Below, piece by piece: positions 31,431-45,548 of a stretch of 64,000 nucleotides of DNA. Numbering within the stretch: position 1 is the first letter of the stretch; every line of letters starts with the position of its first letter. The notes beneath the pieces are model-generated. The model saw only the letters and a program-made list of their open reading frames with translations. It was not told the DNA's origin and searched no databases. The stretch covers positions 23,917,001-23,981,000 of the forward strand of contig NC_060211.1 of assembly GCF_021130785.1 (NCBI RefSeq), given 5' to 3'. This DNA comes from Homalodisca vitripennis (lineage: Eukaryota; Arthropoda; Insecta; Hemiptera; Cicadellidae). A program made the translations under genes and the position numbers.

Positions 31431-34400
31431 GTTTGTTTCTATACTAAATAATAATAATAAAAATAATAATTAATTAGTTTAATAATAATTTATTATTAGT
31501 TTAATAATTATTTATAATTTAAAATTATTGTTATAAGAAATTTTACAATACTCCTAAAGTAACTTATAAGTGTTTATAATAATGGTTTATTGATTATATA
31601 TCTTTCTCATACAGATGGCGTAGTTTATGCAGATTAGATATCCGTATAGAGTATCTGAAATAGAGCACTAGTATTAAATATCCATTGAGATAAAACCATT
31701 ACGATTCAATGAAATTTGTTGTATAGAACGCAGGTTGATTTAAATTTAAGTATTATAAGAATAGTTCATTTACGGACACAGTATAACATTGTCTCTGGAA
31801 GTTTTTGCGTACGATTTTATTACTTGTGGAATATTTTGACAGGCAACATGGCTAAAGCAATAAGGGTTGGAAGATGTTGCTAAGCAACCAACAGTAATGC
31901 AATCACCACCAAGCCGATATAAGATTTCTCATACACCAACCTCATCTTAGTTTTATGTCTTCCACAAGATTATTATCATAAAATAATTTGCCATAGTACC
32001 ATTTATAACGGGTTGGGAATTTTCAAACATTTCTGAAAATTCAAACTTCTTTTAAATAGTTATGAAAACACAAAGGAAAAGTAAATCCAGAGCAAGAATA
32101 TTGTAAAATACCCCAAATTTCATATTAGTAATATTTCATTGGCAAAGGACAAATGTTCTAGAGACAAATACAGATTCTTTAATATTGGTATGTTAGGATC
32201 CTGTTTTTGTCTAATTCATAGCAGTCTAGAATGGAATTCAAGAAAAACACTTTAAAAACCTTCACATTTACATAAGTGCTTAATACAAAGCTCTGTTAAA
32301 AACAACAATCAACTGACGTTAGAGTGAAAGTTACATCAAAGTAAGTGTGTCTAGCTTTTATTCAGGTTTGGTTTTAGAGAAGGTTACTTGAAAAGCCATG
32401 ATTTTCTCCAAAACAGTGCCAAAGATTTTCATTTTAAATGGCCGAATATTTAACTACTAATACAGATATCAAACAACAAGGTCACAAAATTTAATATTTA
32501 ATTTTCAAACCAGCTGTTACCCATAGCTTCACACACTATTTCCTGCTAAACAACGGAGACTTCATAGGCATATCCTTTTTAAATGACAACATGCACTTGA
32601 GATAAATTATGGTAATTGATATACATTTTTGTGTCCTGTTCCACTTCAGGATGAATGGAATTTTAATTTATAGGACAATTTTTCAGGTGCTGAAGTCAGA
32701 GAGTGAAACCTGTTTATAACACCAAAGTAATAATTTCAATTTCCAAGCAATGTACATACATGTCAAATTTTGTCTAAACCTCACCTACTGGGTATTGTGT
32801 GATTGAGTAGTCAATATCTAACCATTAAAAAAAAATACTTTAAATAACCACAGTACTATTGGTATGAAAACTGATTATTAAGGAAAAGGAGTTCCTTTAT
32901 AGTAAAAATATGGAATTTGTTCTTAAATTACCATTATTACGAATTTATTGATAAAAAAAATACAAATTACATACAAGAAATTTTGTGATGTTCACAAGTT
33001 TACTTTAAAACATGACAAATGTTGAAAACCTGAAGTTTTATTCATATTGTGCACTTAATTATGATTTGAAAATTATGATGAAAAATTAGCATTTTAATAC
33101 TAATGCCAATTGTAGTAAGCAGAATTGTCAATACTTCAGGTCTTGTCGAATGTGAATTTAGATGTAGGCTATTATAAATGTAATGCATGACATAAATTAA
33201 CTTCATTTATTTAATGATTATTTATTTATGATAATTATTTAGTTAATGTTATGTTCCTAGGCACATATTACACTAGTGAACTTTCCAGAACCACATTAAT
33301 ATTCAACCAATCTAAAGAAAATTAAGCTTTTCATTGTCTGAAAAAGACGTTTGGTTATAAAATAACCCTCACTTATTGTTGAAAACAACACCAGATTATG
33401 AAAATCCAACACAATGTAAGAACGAGCTTCAGATAAAATAAGCTTCTGTAAACACACATATGATAACAATATATATAGAGACTTAACAACTAACATTTCC
33501 TTCTTCCTTGAAACTTTTGTTATATTCAAGAAAGCCCTGTCAAATTGTTACACTTACCTGTATTTTGATGAATAACACAGCAATGATTTATTTATTAACT
33601 TATATTACCTGTGAAAATATATACCTTTATGCCTATACTGGACTTTGTATACATTTTATTTTAATGATTTTAACAGCAAAATATTAATAAAAATGTGATA
33701 CAAAATCATACAAAATTTTTACAACTTACTGAAGCTGTTAAATACTTGAAAACAATAATATTTTAGTAAAACATCAGGGTAAAGTTATACAAAACTAATT
33801 GTAATTTATAATGCATGTGTTTTTATGTACGCTGGATATAGGCTAATAACATTTGCAATTAATTTTAAAACATAAGTACTAATAAGAACTTTTCAAAACT
33901 TCAAAATAATAGGAATTAAGGATTATTTCAATTTAATTAGTATTTATCAATTAAAAACATGTTAAACCGAGCACAAACGAATTATGTCATAATTATGGTA
34001 ATCAAACAGGTATACATAGATATAAAGCTAAATATGACTAAAATAAACCTAACTTCTCAATTTTTTACACTATAGTTTACATTAACAATTTGTATCTAAT
34101 CAAGAAATTTAAGTTTTTAGTTAAGAAAATATTTAGGAATTCGTCAATTTAAAAAAATCTAAGTAACATAATATATATTTCTTAAGTTTTGGTTTTAAAA
34201 CTCATTGTTTTTACCTTCCAAGAACTGTCTAATAAATATATTTTTGGTTTTACTACAGGCCTACATGGCGATGTTCAGAAATAAACATGTTTTTACCCTT
34301 CAATTGTATCTAAAGTCGTACAGTATCAGGTTAAAGAAAATTTTGGTTTACAAAGTATTAAGGACATACATGCCATACATAAGTCTAGAGTTACAAATTT

Positions 34401-35435
34401 CCAAACTTCTAAAGTGGTCATTTACAGACAGAATCATAACTTTTAGTATTAATATTATTCAAATTTCTTTTTTATAGCTTTAACAATTTATTCATGTTTC
34501 TGATGTTGACTGTGTAAACATATTCCAAAACAAATGTGTTTTTGAATATAGATATTAGTTGGTTTTGTAGGGAAGGTAAAGTAAAAAAACTGCAAGATTT
34601 AATTTTTTATCTGCATTTAGCATATTTCCAATTCTTCATGTATTATTGCAGAAATATTAAAGTTGGAATCATCCACATATAAAGTATGGTTTTGTGAACT
34701 ATCAAATAATGTTGGCATATAAGTTAAAAATATTAATAGAATTTAATAGCAAAAAAGAAAACAAAATTAGATAAAAAAACAACCTTAAGAAATACCAAAT
34801 GATATCGTGTTTGGAAATCTGAAAAAGATCTTAAGTTTTTTATTTCCTACAATTTGTGTTATTTCTACAAATAAATTCTGTCTTAATAAGTTAAACAGTG
34901 TATGGGGTCATTCCATGTCAAATTAACCACACACTAAAAAAAAGAAGTATTTTGACACCCACCATCTCAGGCTTTGATGAAATTTGGCGTGGTTGTTTCA
35001 TTCATTTATATACGTAACCATGCCAAACTTTTAGGCAAAGTTAAAGTTAATTAAGTTAAAGTTAACCCTTGTATCTCCTACAGTTTAGATTTTACAGAAT
35101 CTTAAAGTTTAAAGAATATTAAGATTTTTATTTTTCGGCTGCAATTGTTTTCTGATGGGAAAAATATATTTTTCTTATTTATCAACCAATTTAGATGAAT
35201 TGTTTTTATTTGTACATGAAGAAGTTAGAAATAATGTAAAAAATAAATAAATCTAACATTTATCACTTTGGCAGAAGAAAAAATTTTAAGATTCAGAGTG
35301 TCATTTTGAAGAATGTTTGATCAAAATGCAGTGTTCTATGAAAAGGAAATATTTACAAAATAGTAAAAGATTTCAGTTTTGTTTTTGTTCTATAATATAT
35401 GCTCTGCCACATATATCATTAAAATTAGTGTTTTT

Positions 35436-35503
<68 letters not shown>

Positions 35504-36389
35504 TTAAACCAAAAGTTTGGTATTTCAATAAAATTTATTAGTAATTGTAAAAAAGGCATTAATAAAAATAAATAAATAACAGTTGGTAGGTAGGATTTAT
35601 TTCCAAAGTCTATTTGAAGTTTGAAATTGTTTCCATATGTACACATATTTCTTAATCAACCATGCCAACTCACTTTCAAACACAACTTAAATCTTGAAAA
35701 AACCTATAATTAAGCTAACTTTATATCTAAACCTAATAAACAGAATCCTAATAAAGTATAAGTTATATTTTGTGATGTTTTATGATATCATACTAGCTAA
35801 TTAATCAACTTACGTTACAATTTTTGTGTTTATTTGTTACGCTCAGAGATGCTCTAGTCAGTGCAAATGTAGCAAGTTTTACACCCACCATGATCAATTT
35901 GAGTGATATTTTCATTTACCAAACTAGATCAGAATAACCTGATTCGTCACGTTGGTCATGGTTGATAAATTGAGTCGCATCCTAATCACTGTCATTTTCA
36001 GAAAAAGTACACTGATGAAAGCCTAACTAACAACACACTCTGACAAATTTAATATTGATAAAACATACTTATCATTATCACATCTGATTTCTGCCGTACC
36101 AACTGAACCACAATCAAAATAGAAAATTAAAAAAACTTGCAGCAGGAACTTCAAAAACGAAATTGTAAAAATAGAAAACAATATAATTATGTGTCCAGAT
36201 AAAACTTCCCTATGTGCTTTCGTGATAGTTCCTTAGTTGACTGTTGGAGAGTAGTAGCAATTTTGTAACAGCATTACTGTGGATTTGTAAAAGTTCAATA
36301 AACACTACTAAAGACCAATGTGTAAGTATCATCTTACAGCTGCTAGCGTCATGTAGCGAAGCAACTGTTTCAAATGTGATAACAAGGGT
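31431..36389. other. AT-rich DNA with few features
   Basis: No gene supported across about 5 kb. A dispersed repeat starts near 32512 (AGCTGTTACCCATAGCTTCA) and runs to roughly 32822, where GTGTGATTGAGTAGTCAA resembles the end of a common arthropod repeat family; the related start is at 5667. A phrase GGGTCATTCCATGTCAAATT at 34903 also looks like a dispersed repeat. A T61 tract occupies 35442-35502. Confidence 0.4.
35442..35560 (-). repeat. T61 tract with upstream AATAAA on the minus strand
   Basis: A run of about 61 T reads as poly(A) on the minus strand. Just 5' of it on that strand lies ACTAATAAATTTTATTGAAA, giving an AATAAA about 30-40 bases before the A-run. This is the layout of a processed retrocopy end or of a LINE/SINE tail. 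The upstream minus-strand sequence (36200-35560) has no recognised coding sequence, so the source is unknown. Confidence 0.4.
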
Positions 36390-37060
36390 GTGGCAGTTGA
36401 AAGCAAAATTCAGATCGCCCGTGTTAACACGGGTGTGGCAGTCAAGGGGATAAGTCAGGCATCTGGTATCTTCCTTAATAGCGATCTTACATTCTTTGAT
36501 AACATCATTCATGCTATTCAGCGTGCTCTTGGCAAAATGATAGGTCTGTACAAATTCAGAAATCTGCTGCCAGAATTCGTTAAGCTTCAGCTCATGCAAT
36601 AAATTACCTTTTCGGTTATTTACTATTGCTTCTTTGCTTTTACTGTCTTGCGGGATGATAGAGATTGTATTTTCAGATACTTCAAGATGCTTGCTCTACA
36701 ATTCATTTTTAATTTGAGGTGATTCGATCGTATTAAGTTACTGCCAACGGAATCTGTTTGCAGGCTATTTATGTCCTGCATGGTCCACCAGGTTCTAACA
36801 CACAAGGAACCACAGTATCTGAGCGAATTATTGTTGTTACAGGAGGAGGTAATGCAATGTGGCAACTGCCATAGCTGCCTATCTGATAGATTTTCGTCAA
36901 GCCAGACTTGAAATCGGAAGGAACTTCTCAAATTTGGGCTTAAGCTGTGTGACTCCATTGTTAGCTTCAAAGAATACAAATACTGCCTGTTTAAATTAAA
37001 TCTTAAAGAATTTTTAATAGTTGACAACAAACTCAGTTAAGCTGTTAGTTTGTAAGATTT
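36390..37060 (+). pseudogene. LINE ORF2 C-terminal fragment
   Basis: The + strand gives ISQASGIFLNSDLTFFDNII, then HAIQRALGKMIGLYKFRNLL, then (after stops) LALQFIFNLRRFDRI-like and HQVLTHKEPQYLSELL blocks, then YKYCLFKLNLKEFLIVDN. The order matches the post-RT region of Jockey-group LINEs (LGIFLDSDLTF..HI, RxLGxLxxLxRFR, lower thumb, FKxxLKxYL). The RT core is absent. The longer minus-strand frame overlapping it is a shadow. Confidence 0.7.
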
Positions 37061-37653
37061 TACAAAGTTTTTGTTATACAAATTTTAAATGAGCAAAGTA
37101 GATGTTTATTTTTTATCTATTCAATCGATAATTTAGTTAAAGATTTCATCATATTTTAATTGTTACTTAGTGTTTACTTAAGAACATTGATGACTCAACA
37201 ATTGTCCTAAAATTAGTATGTATTGAGAAACACTTGTGAAGACAGGTATTTTTATTTATTTAAATATTATCATATTTTAAGCGTTTCCCTGGTCGCTTTG
37301 ACTAGTAGTCTAGGGGCTTAAACAGAGAAAGCCTCCAATCTTCTCAGGTAGCATGGCTGAGATAGTATCTACTATGCCTTCCATTGTCAATACAAGTTAT
37401 CATGGAATCTTACCAGGAAGTGGCCCTAATTCCCCACCCTTACCCATCCAAAATATCACATCACTTTCATAGCAACTCAAGGATACCTTCAGTTCTAAAT
37501 AAAGTGAGAAGTTGCCTTAACTTTTTGTTCAATATAAAGGCACAACAAAAATCCAGGAAAGTTCGCTTGTTGCAAGTGACACGCGATGTCCAGCTGACTG
37601 ACATAACTTATTGAGTTTGTCTATGTTTCTGTTCGTTGTGACATAAAATTACT

Positions 37654-37685
<32 letters not shown>

Positions 37686-39141
37686 TAAATAAAATAGTTA
37701 TGGACAAGGTAAAGGAAGACGTAAAGGTCAAACAATGTTTATGCTGATATTTTACTTAAATTAAACGTCTAATGTATGCCATTATTGCTTCTTCTCAGTT
37801 AATTTTTTATGAGATCCTTCTTGGAATATCTAACTGGCAATAGTAATATCCAAAAATGTAACCAGTACTTAGATATTACTTATATTTATTATTTTTCAAA
37901 AAGTTGTGTTGATAATTTTAAATTTTAAAAAGCACAGTTTTTGGATGTCTATTTCTCATTTAAGAATCTATACTGTTTGGAAGATCCTACTTTTCTTTTC
38001 ATTAATAGTATAACAATGTTTGTAAGAACAGGAGGGATTTTTTGCATGGAAAATCTGAAAACATGTAGGCCTAAAAGGGTTAAGACAAACCTGAAAATGT
38101 ATTTATTTAGAAGAACACATACGTAAATAATTGAAGTACTCTTTTAAACATACGATATGCAATTTGGCATGACAGAGGCAAGACAAATTATTTTCGTGGT
38201 TAGGACTAATTACATCTAGAGTGTAACTTAAAATGTTCTACCTGAATAAGAGAAGAACAACGGATTAAATATTCCTATATCTGATGCAAATCACTGATAA
38301 AAAATATACGTTCATCATTGTTATACTGCACTTATGAACGGAAGAAAACAATTTTATAGACCGATGCACACACAAAACTACGACACAACAAACAACACTA
38401 GAACAATTCCACCATTACAATACCTAGCACTAGCAGTAGCGGAGTAGCAGACTGGTCTGATGGTGTTAGAAATTAAATGACTGAAGGCCAAAGGGGCCAT
38501 GACCAACCAAAGAGATAAAAAGTATATTCAAAGTGATATGTAATAAAATAATTTCCTTTAGTAATACAATATTATAAAACATTTTCTTAGTATTTCTAAG
38601 TAATTTTACATTAAAAGTAAATACATGTGTTTTGCATTACGTTTTATGTTGCCAGCATCATGATTTCTAGCCTTAGAAAACAATGAAGAAATCACTTTAA
38701 GGGAGATGTTGCGACAGTTCATAATACAATAAAAAATATATTCCGAAAATAAGTATACTGCAAAGTCCAATGGAGAAACATTCACCGTAAACAAATTCAG
38801 TTTTGCCTATATAGAAATGAAGGCCCATACTAAACTTCGTCTATAGCTTACGGACAGACAAAAAAGAAGTTTCGTCAAACTTCAGAGTATACGGTATTTT
38901 GTATTGTCAATAGACTTTTCGTTTTCCTTAACACCATTGACACAATAGATGCTTGGTAAATAGGACACTTCGCATAAATTCGTTAACAGCTTAATGATTT
39001 ACTAAGAATGTCGTACAAACATTTTTTGAACTATACGAAATGATTTAGTTGTTTCATTTATTACCTGACATCAAGATTGGTGGCTGTCCCAAGAATATGA
39101 CTAAAATCCGCTTCTACAACAAGGTCTTTAACAGCGAAATG

Positions 39142-39216
<75 letters not shown>

Positions 39217-40857
39217 ACAACAAACTTCTTACTACTCGAACTTTTTTAGAAATCGGTTTGCTCAGTCAGTGAAGTTTCTTGCGGCAGAACCAGCGGGTTT
39301 TCTTCAGTGATGAATCCGCTTCTCATAACTGGGTTAATTCGTCAGGAAAGATTGCACGAATCCAGACTAGTTTCAAATTGTAGCTGGTAAAGATGCTGCA
39401 ATTTTTGCTTCTCCAGGCCACCGGTGTGTCCAAAGGTTTTGGTGATATAGATCACGGTGTGTTGACATCTCAGAATCTGACGGTCGAACAATATCAATCA
39501 TGTAAAGCTTTTGCTTCTAAATGATTAAGTATGTGATACGAGGTGACACGCTATTTGCTACTGTAATTATGGTGTTTACACGGTACGCTAATACTGTAGC
39601 CTTAAGTAGGCCTAGCTAACGCACCGAAGCAAACCTCTAAGGATATATAGAATGCAATTTAACTAACAGCAATACAAATATGAGTAAGAGAGCCTCAATA
39701 AATTGACCATATTTGTAACAATGTCAAGTTTATAACAATCAGCGAGTCTTTGTTATATCAATAGAAACAAAACATTGCCATACACATATTTAATTATGTA
39801 TTCAGATTTTTATAATTATAATACGGGCACTTTCTATTAATTTAAAAAGTAGCGAAATATATATAAATTTTAGCTGTGTTTCCCTAGTCTTCGTGGGTTG
39901 TGCTGGCTGTATACAGTGTGCCGCATCAACGTTAGAAGCGATATTACACATTAATTCAGAAGTGTATCTCAATTAAGTGTATCTCAATGCCGTGTTCGTA
40001 CATGGAGAACTTGTGAGGAATGCATTATGATCAGTGTCTGTCAAGTCTTTCATAACTTAGGAAGATATTACTGTCAGGAAAAAAGGTAGCATTTGGCAAG
40101 TTTTTGGTCAGCTAGAAGTGAAGCTTCTATAAAAGTACAGTTTTAACGGTAATGTCGTTTCAAGCAATGATGATAAGATGTCAATGTACATTCATCTCTA
40201 TATGAATTTAATTTCATACTAAGCTAGTGTATACAGAAATATGATCTTAAATTGTGTAACCAAATCTTCTTTAAATAAATAAGTTTGATTAACACACTTG
40301 AGAAATAGTTCTTAATTTTTTTATTGTGCCTCTGATGTCAGAAAAGATGCAAATCATTCATTTTAAGCTAAATGTAATTTTATATCTATTATTTTATCCA
40401 AAATAATATATATTTGCATAATTATGCATTAATATAACTGGATATGATATGTAAAAATCCGAAGGACGTATTTTTTTAAAACTGACTTATGAGTATGCTA
40501 TAGCAAAAATTCCATGTATTAAAATATTATTTTAGATATAGAAACATTTACTAGGAAGAAACCTATGCAGCTCTAGTGAGCGTAAAAGCGTTGGAGTCAG
40601 CTGATTTTGCTTAGCACCACAAGCATATCATATCTACTGTCAAGTTTAGTTCTGTATCGAAATTCTTCCTTGCCCCTACCTGAGCGTACGGAAAAATTTC
40701 AGGAGGTTGTCTTAGAGTATTTACAGCTGTAATTAAATTAACCACGGTAGAACGGTTTATTGGTTATTGGTTTTGCTATTGCAACTTTATTACCTTCTTT
40801 CTTTTATTGATTTAATAGTTTATTTACGTTATATACAAATAATGTGTTGCTGTTTAA
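37061..40857. other. unassigned AT-rich DNA with microsatellites
   Basis: No gene supported. A T-run of nearly 30 lies at about 37656-37682 and a (TA)n tract of about 70 bp at 39143-39212. The interval 39290-39500 gives GVFFSDESASHNWVN-like residues, weakly reminiscent of a DDE transposase, but too little to call. Confidence 0.35.
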
Positions 40858-40859
40858 TA

Positions 40860-42105
40860 CGAGGTGTGGCAGAAAAGTGATGGAACGGAATCATTGAGAG
40901 CGACCTGATTACACTGCAATCTTCTCCTCAATGCAACTTGTACTTTGGTCTTTTCCAAAAACCCAGTACAAGTGTCAACCTTGTCCTGTGCTTACGTGAC
41001 CCCTTAGATGGTGATAAGTGAAGTGTTTCTAGTGCGGCGTGTTTTGAAAATGAAACATTCAAGTTTGGAGCAACAATGTACAGTTAAATTTTGTGTTAGG
41101 CTGGGTTGCATAGGGTATTTTTAGACGGCTGATAGTTTGTTGAAGATGAAGCTCGTTCTGGGAAGCCTTCAACGTTGAAAACTGATGAGAACATGGAACA
41201 AGTGAGGGCTCTTGTGAGGTCAGACTGTCAACTCACATTATGACTAATGAGTATATTGAGTTGAGTTTGAATAGTTTTACTCTTTATCCGATTATAAAAC
41301 AAGATTTGGGTATGAGAAAGGTGTGTGCCAAAATGGTACAACGCACTGGACAATGGAACAACAAGACAATCGCAAGATTGTGTGCCTTGGTCTTCTTGAC
41401 AGTATTGAAACTGGCCCACATTTTTTCAGTCACTAGATCACTGTAGACGAATCATGGGGTTTCGAGTAAAATACCGAGACAAAACGACAAAGTGAAGAGT
41501 GGTACAATCTCCAATCTCCTCGAGCAAGACAGGTTCACATGAGCAAATTAAATATTAAGACCATGCTTATTTGTGTTTTTCATAGTAGTGGAATCGTTCA
41601 CAGAGAATTCGTGCCTCCAGGAAATCCTGTTAACCTAGTCTTTTATAAAGAAGTTCTTAAACAGTTCAGGGAAAAGGTACTTCGCATCAGATTGGACATT
41701 TCAGACCGTTAGATGCTTCCCCATGACATTTCCCTTGTCACACAGCAATCTCTATCAACCAGTTTTTGACCAATAAGGGTACACCTTTGATTGATTCCCC
41801 AGCCCTCCATATTCTCCTCATCGCAGTCCCTGCCACCTCTTTTCGTTTCCTAAGATAAAAAAGAAACGCTTTAAAGGGCGTCATCTTTTTACTATTGAAA
41901 ACATCTCACAGAGCGCAACCGAGGAACTAAAGGTGATACCACTTGAATCCTTCTAACACTGCTACGGAGATTGAGACTAACGCCTTCGCCGCTGTATAGC
42001 TGCCCAGGAAACTACTTTGAAGGTGATAAAATCATGTGTAAAAATAAATTAAAATATTTCAAATAAGTCATCGAATTAGTCTCATTACTTTTCTGCCACA
42101 CCTCG
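40860..42105 (+). mobile_element. full-length mariner element, inactive
   Basis: The left end is CGAGGTGTGGCAGAAAAGTG and the right end in reverse complement CGAGGTGTGGCAGAAAAGTA, each flanked by TA (40858-40859 and 42106-42107). That is the inverted repeat plus TA duplication of a mariner insertion. The length, 1246 bp, is about normal for the family (1.25-1.3 kb). The interior carries a decayed transposase on the + strand. Confidence 0.95.
41050..42030 (+). pseudogene. mariner transposase pseudogene
   Basis: Cut-and-paste transposase of the DD34D mariner family. From ATG at 41050 it reads MKHSSLEQQCTVKFCVRLG, then TLKTDENMEQVRALVRSD, IKQDLGMRKVCAKMV, DESWGFE (first catalytic Asp retained), ETKRQSEEWYN, MSKLNIKTMLICVFHSSGIV, HREFVPPGNPVN. 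It then degrades: the second catalytic Asp lies in LPHDISL where LHHDNAP is normal, and the third (PYSPDLSPCD block) is lost. It ends with GNYFEGDKI. Several frameshifts and stops make it non-functional. Confidence 0.9.
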
Positions 42106-42107
42106 TA

Positions 42108-42217
42108 ATTCTAAAAGGATGTCAAAGTTTGTTTTGATATATGAAGATTGTTTATATTTTCTCACATAGTAGAAAACTAGTAAACTTCGCTAGGGATGTG
42201 TTGTGATTCTATGGTAG

Positions 42218-42293
<76 letters not shown>

Positions 42294-44299
42294 CAGTTTA
42301 AAATGACGTACTGACTAAATAAAAATATTGATGATAAGTAAAAAATTGAATGAAATAATATACAGTTCTACCAAATTAAATGTGTTTATACTGATTTGCG
42401 ATATTTATCATTTTTACTTCAACTTTGAGGACAGTGAACCTGTAACCAACAGAAATTGAGCTTTGTTGGGATTTATTATACTGAGTATAATTTAAATTCG
42501 TGTTTACAATAAGTTAGAGGCACGATTAGTCGCACTTATTAAGTTGCTACTTAACTAGTAAAATCAAAACAACCGCTCAATTCTTAATTTTGGAGTTTTG
42601 TTTTATGAATAACTCTATGTAGTGAAAAAAAACCATACAAGATCTTAGAGGAAAGAGCACAACGAGGGAAATCGAGGAACTTGTTATGCGTTGTTGTGGC
42701 TGGCTGTGAATGTGTAAAGAGTAATGGTTATCGTATCGATGTTGGAGATAATCTTTAGGCCTATTTATGATTTAACATATACTATTTTGCTATGTTGTGA
42801 GAAAGTCAGCGTGAAAAGGTAAAGTTGGTGTCAATATTAATTTATTATTTAAATTTATGAATTTATTATTAAAAATTGCAAGCTGCAAATCAATAAATTC
42901 TAAATCTTTGTTCAATGGCTTAGTAAGCTTCCTCAAAGTAGGTAACAAGCCATTCTTACAACTCAATTCAAGACTTTTTAATTTTTAAAATGATGGAAAG
43001 TTATTTTTACTTTGATATAGAATTGAGTGTAGTAAAAATTATTCAAATAAAAGATGGATTGGATGAAGATTTGATTTTGAGCATCACTTAAGTAATTTAG
43101 TTAAGGTTTAATAAAAGGAAGCTTAAGTTATCAAGGTCAGATTAAATGATAATCAGATTTTATTTTTAAATCAATACAACGTAGGTTATTATAATTAAAT
43201 TTTTTACGAATTTAAGTTTTTTTTTAATTCTGGGTAGTTTCACCTTTAAAATTACAATAGATGTGTTGTTAACAGGTTAAAGTCTTGTAGAGATCTGTAG
43301 TTTGGTTCATGTGTCAGTAGTAGAAAGACATATAGTTTTGTTTGAGAGTGTTTGAAAACATGTTTTAATAGTGTCCAATCAATTAAAATTGATAACCATT
43401 CACTAGAGGTAAATTATTGCAGTATAATTAAAATTTTTTAGATAGGCAGAAAGGATATTTCAGTGTGGCATATTTTTGATCTGTAGTAAGTTTTATTTTT
43501 AAATGTCATGCTGTTGTGGGATGTTGGATTAACTCTTTGAGGATCGTATGTTGTTTGCTTGTGCAAAATATTGGTATTAGGCTGTGTGGAACAGATGATA
43601 CTTTCCAAAAAATCAATATATTTGACCTAATTTTCATCAAAATTACTTTCTAGAGGTAATTTTTTAGAAAAAGCACCCTAAATATAGAACCAAATGAAAT
43701 AATTTAAAAATCAAACATTATTTCGGCTTTTTATTTTCATAAATTTTGATAATGCCTAAGTTCAGTATTCAACATGAACCACATTAATTTAGTTTATGTA
43801 AACAATAACTAAGTATTCAATTATTTGAGTAAATTAATAGTCTAGTCTACCAAATGTAATGTTTACATACTTGTAATTAAACCCTTTTAGCTAGAGGTGG
43901 CTACAGTATAATAAGCGGCCACCACAACAATCAAATTAACTATAAATTCGAAATAACTAAAATATTGAATATGAAAACATTTGACCTATAGATAGGCTAT
44001 TATAATTAATAATTGCCAGATGTTTTTATTTTACAGAATAACAATATAATTGTTTAATACAATCTTATAAACCTATAACGTAATTTGGTTGGTCATTATT
44101 GTTCAAAATTAATTCAAAGTAGAACCATGTATTTGATTAATGGCTACTACAGATGCGAAATAGGCCCTACTGTATTTTTTATTTTGAATTATTTTGAAAA
44201 ACCTCTAAAAGGCTTTATATAAAATGAAGTTACTATGTACAACTCTCTTACCAATGAAACTTACCTGGTGAAAAAAACTAAACTTATTACAACAGGTGG
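42108..44299. other. unassigned AT-rich DNA
   Basis: A (TA)n microsatellite at 42219-42291, otherwise no feature supported. TTAACTCTTTGAGGATCG at 43529 resembles one end of a TTAA-type MITE, as at 51693, but no second end was found. Confidence 0.35.
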
Positions 44300-44770
44300 A
44301 AGAATGGGTTTTAAATGGCAAACAGGAAATATGTGAGGCATTGAATAATCAATTCAGAAATAAAGGAACACAACTACTAAATCGAAACCTGCAGGAATTA
44401 ACCCCCTTTTCAGTCACAGATACAAAAGTCTGTACCTGATTGCATCTCATTGCACCCTGTAACCTCGAAAGAAGTAATTGTTGCCATATGGATGGATGCT
44501 AAAAAGTAAAACGAGTAAAAATATTCAGGAATTGATGGTATTTTGAGCAAAGTTGTGATGTGAAGTATGTATGCCACTAGCCAGCATTATATCAGCTTCA
44601 TTTAGATTAGGTCGGTTCCCTAGTGCACTAAAGAATACCCAGTAAATTTTGGTGTCGCCCAGGGATCGATTCTGGAGCCAACCCTCTACATTATTTGTAT
44701 GTAGACACTACAATTAAGAGTCTAAAAGTAGACCATCCAATGTTGATGTTTTTTGAATGTTTAATTCTTG
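44300..44770 (+). pseudogene. decayed LINE RT relic
   Basis: The + strand contains CISLHPVTSKEVIVAIW, YSGIDGI (LINE RTs commonly have SxGxDGI), then directly NFGVAQGSILEPTLYIICM, the equivalent of [16 protein letters not shown]. The stretch between fingers and palm, normally some 100 residues, is deleted, and several stops occur. No xxDD box remains. Confidence 0.6.
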
Positions 44771-45489
44771 TCGTAGTTTATTAAAACAAATATTGATTTA
44801 TGGAATTAAATACAATTCAATTTAATAAATTAAAAATTGAATAAACAATGATTTCTGAGTTTGGGCATCAAGTTTTACATAACTAAAAATGATTAGCTAT
44901 GGGTACTGTAAGTATGTATGAGTTTGTGCGTAAAATCTGTATCAGTAGTCATGACTATGGTTGTCATTATCTCCCCTCTCTCGGATCAACTATGTAAGTT
45001 TAACAGAACTAAGAATGAAAAGCTATGGATACTATAGGTATGTATGAGTGGACGTGAAATCTGTGTTAGCAGTGATGCCTACATTGTAAAATTTGTATAA
45101 TCTACATAAAACAGCTTATGCACGTCAAAAGACAAAATGTGTGCTGCTCTCGGCTTGTGCAAACGTACCTCTAAAGTAGTTGTCCTTGCTTATGCGTTGA
45201 CGAATTATGTTGAGTCAAGTAAGCCTACCATTTAAATTGTAATGAAATTAATCAAGTATTTGATGTCTAGTAAATGTTTTATGACTATACTGGTTTTTTT
45301 TATTTGACTTCAACATTTTCAAAGAACGCCATTTTGTTAATATTTAAGAAAATAATAGTTATTTTTGTAATTTTCTTCTTACTCATTCAAGCCTATGTGC
45401 CAAATTTGGTTCATTTAGCCATTTGGTTCATTTTTTGTTTAAAATGATGAATACTATCAATCACAGAAGTTTGTGATACTCTTTTGCGA

Positions 45490-45548
<59 letters not shown>

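Noticed and set aside
35317..35646. Frames with long Phe or Lys runs
   Set aside because: They are translations of the T61 tract.
36210..36599. 129-residue minus-strand frame
   Set aside because: It overlaps the recognisable LINE C-terminal sequence on the + strand and has no motif of its own.
39049..39249. Frame with Tyr-Ile repeats
   Set aside because: It is a translation of the (TA)n microsatellite.
39290..39500. Possible DDE transposase relic (FFSDE-like residues)
   Set aside because: Only about seven residues resemble a transposase block; no second catalytic box, ends or target duplication found.
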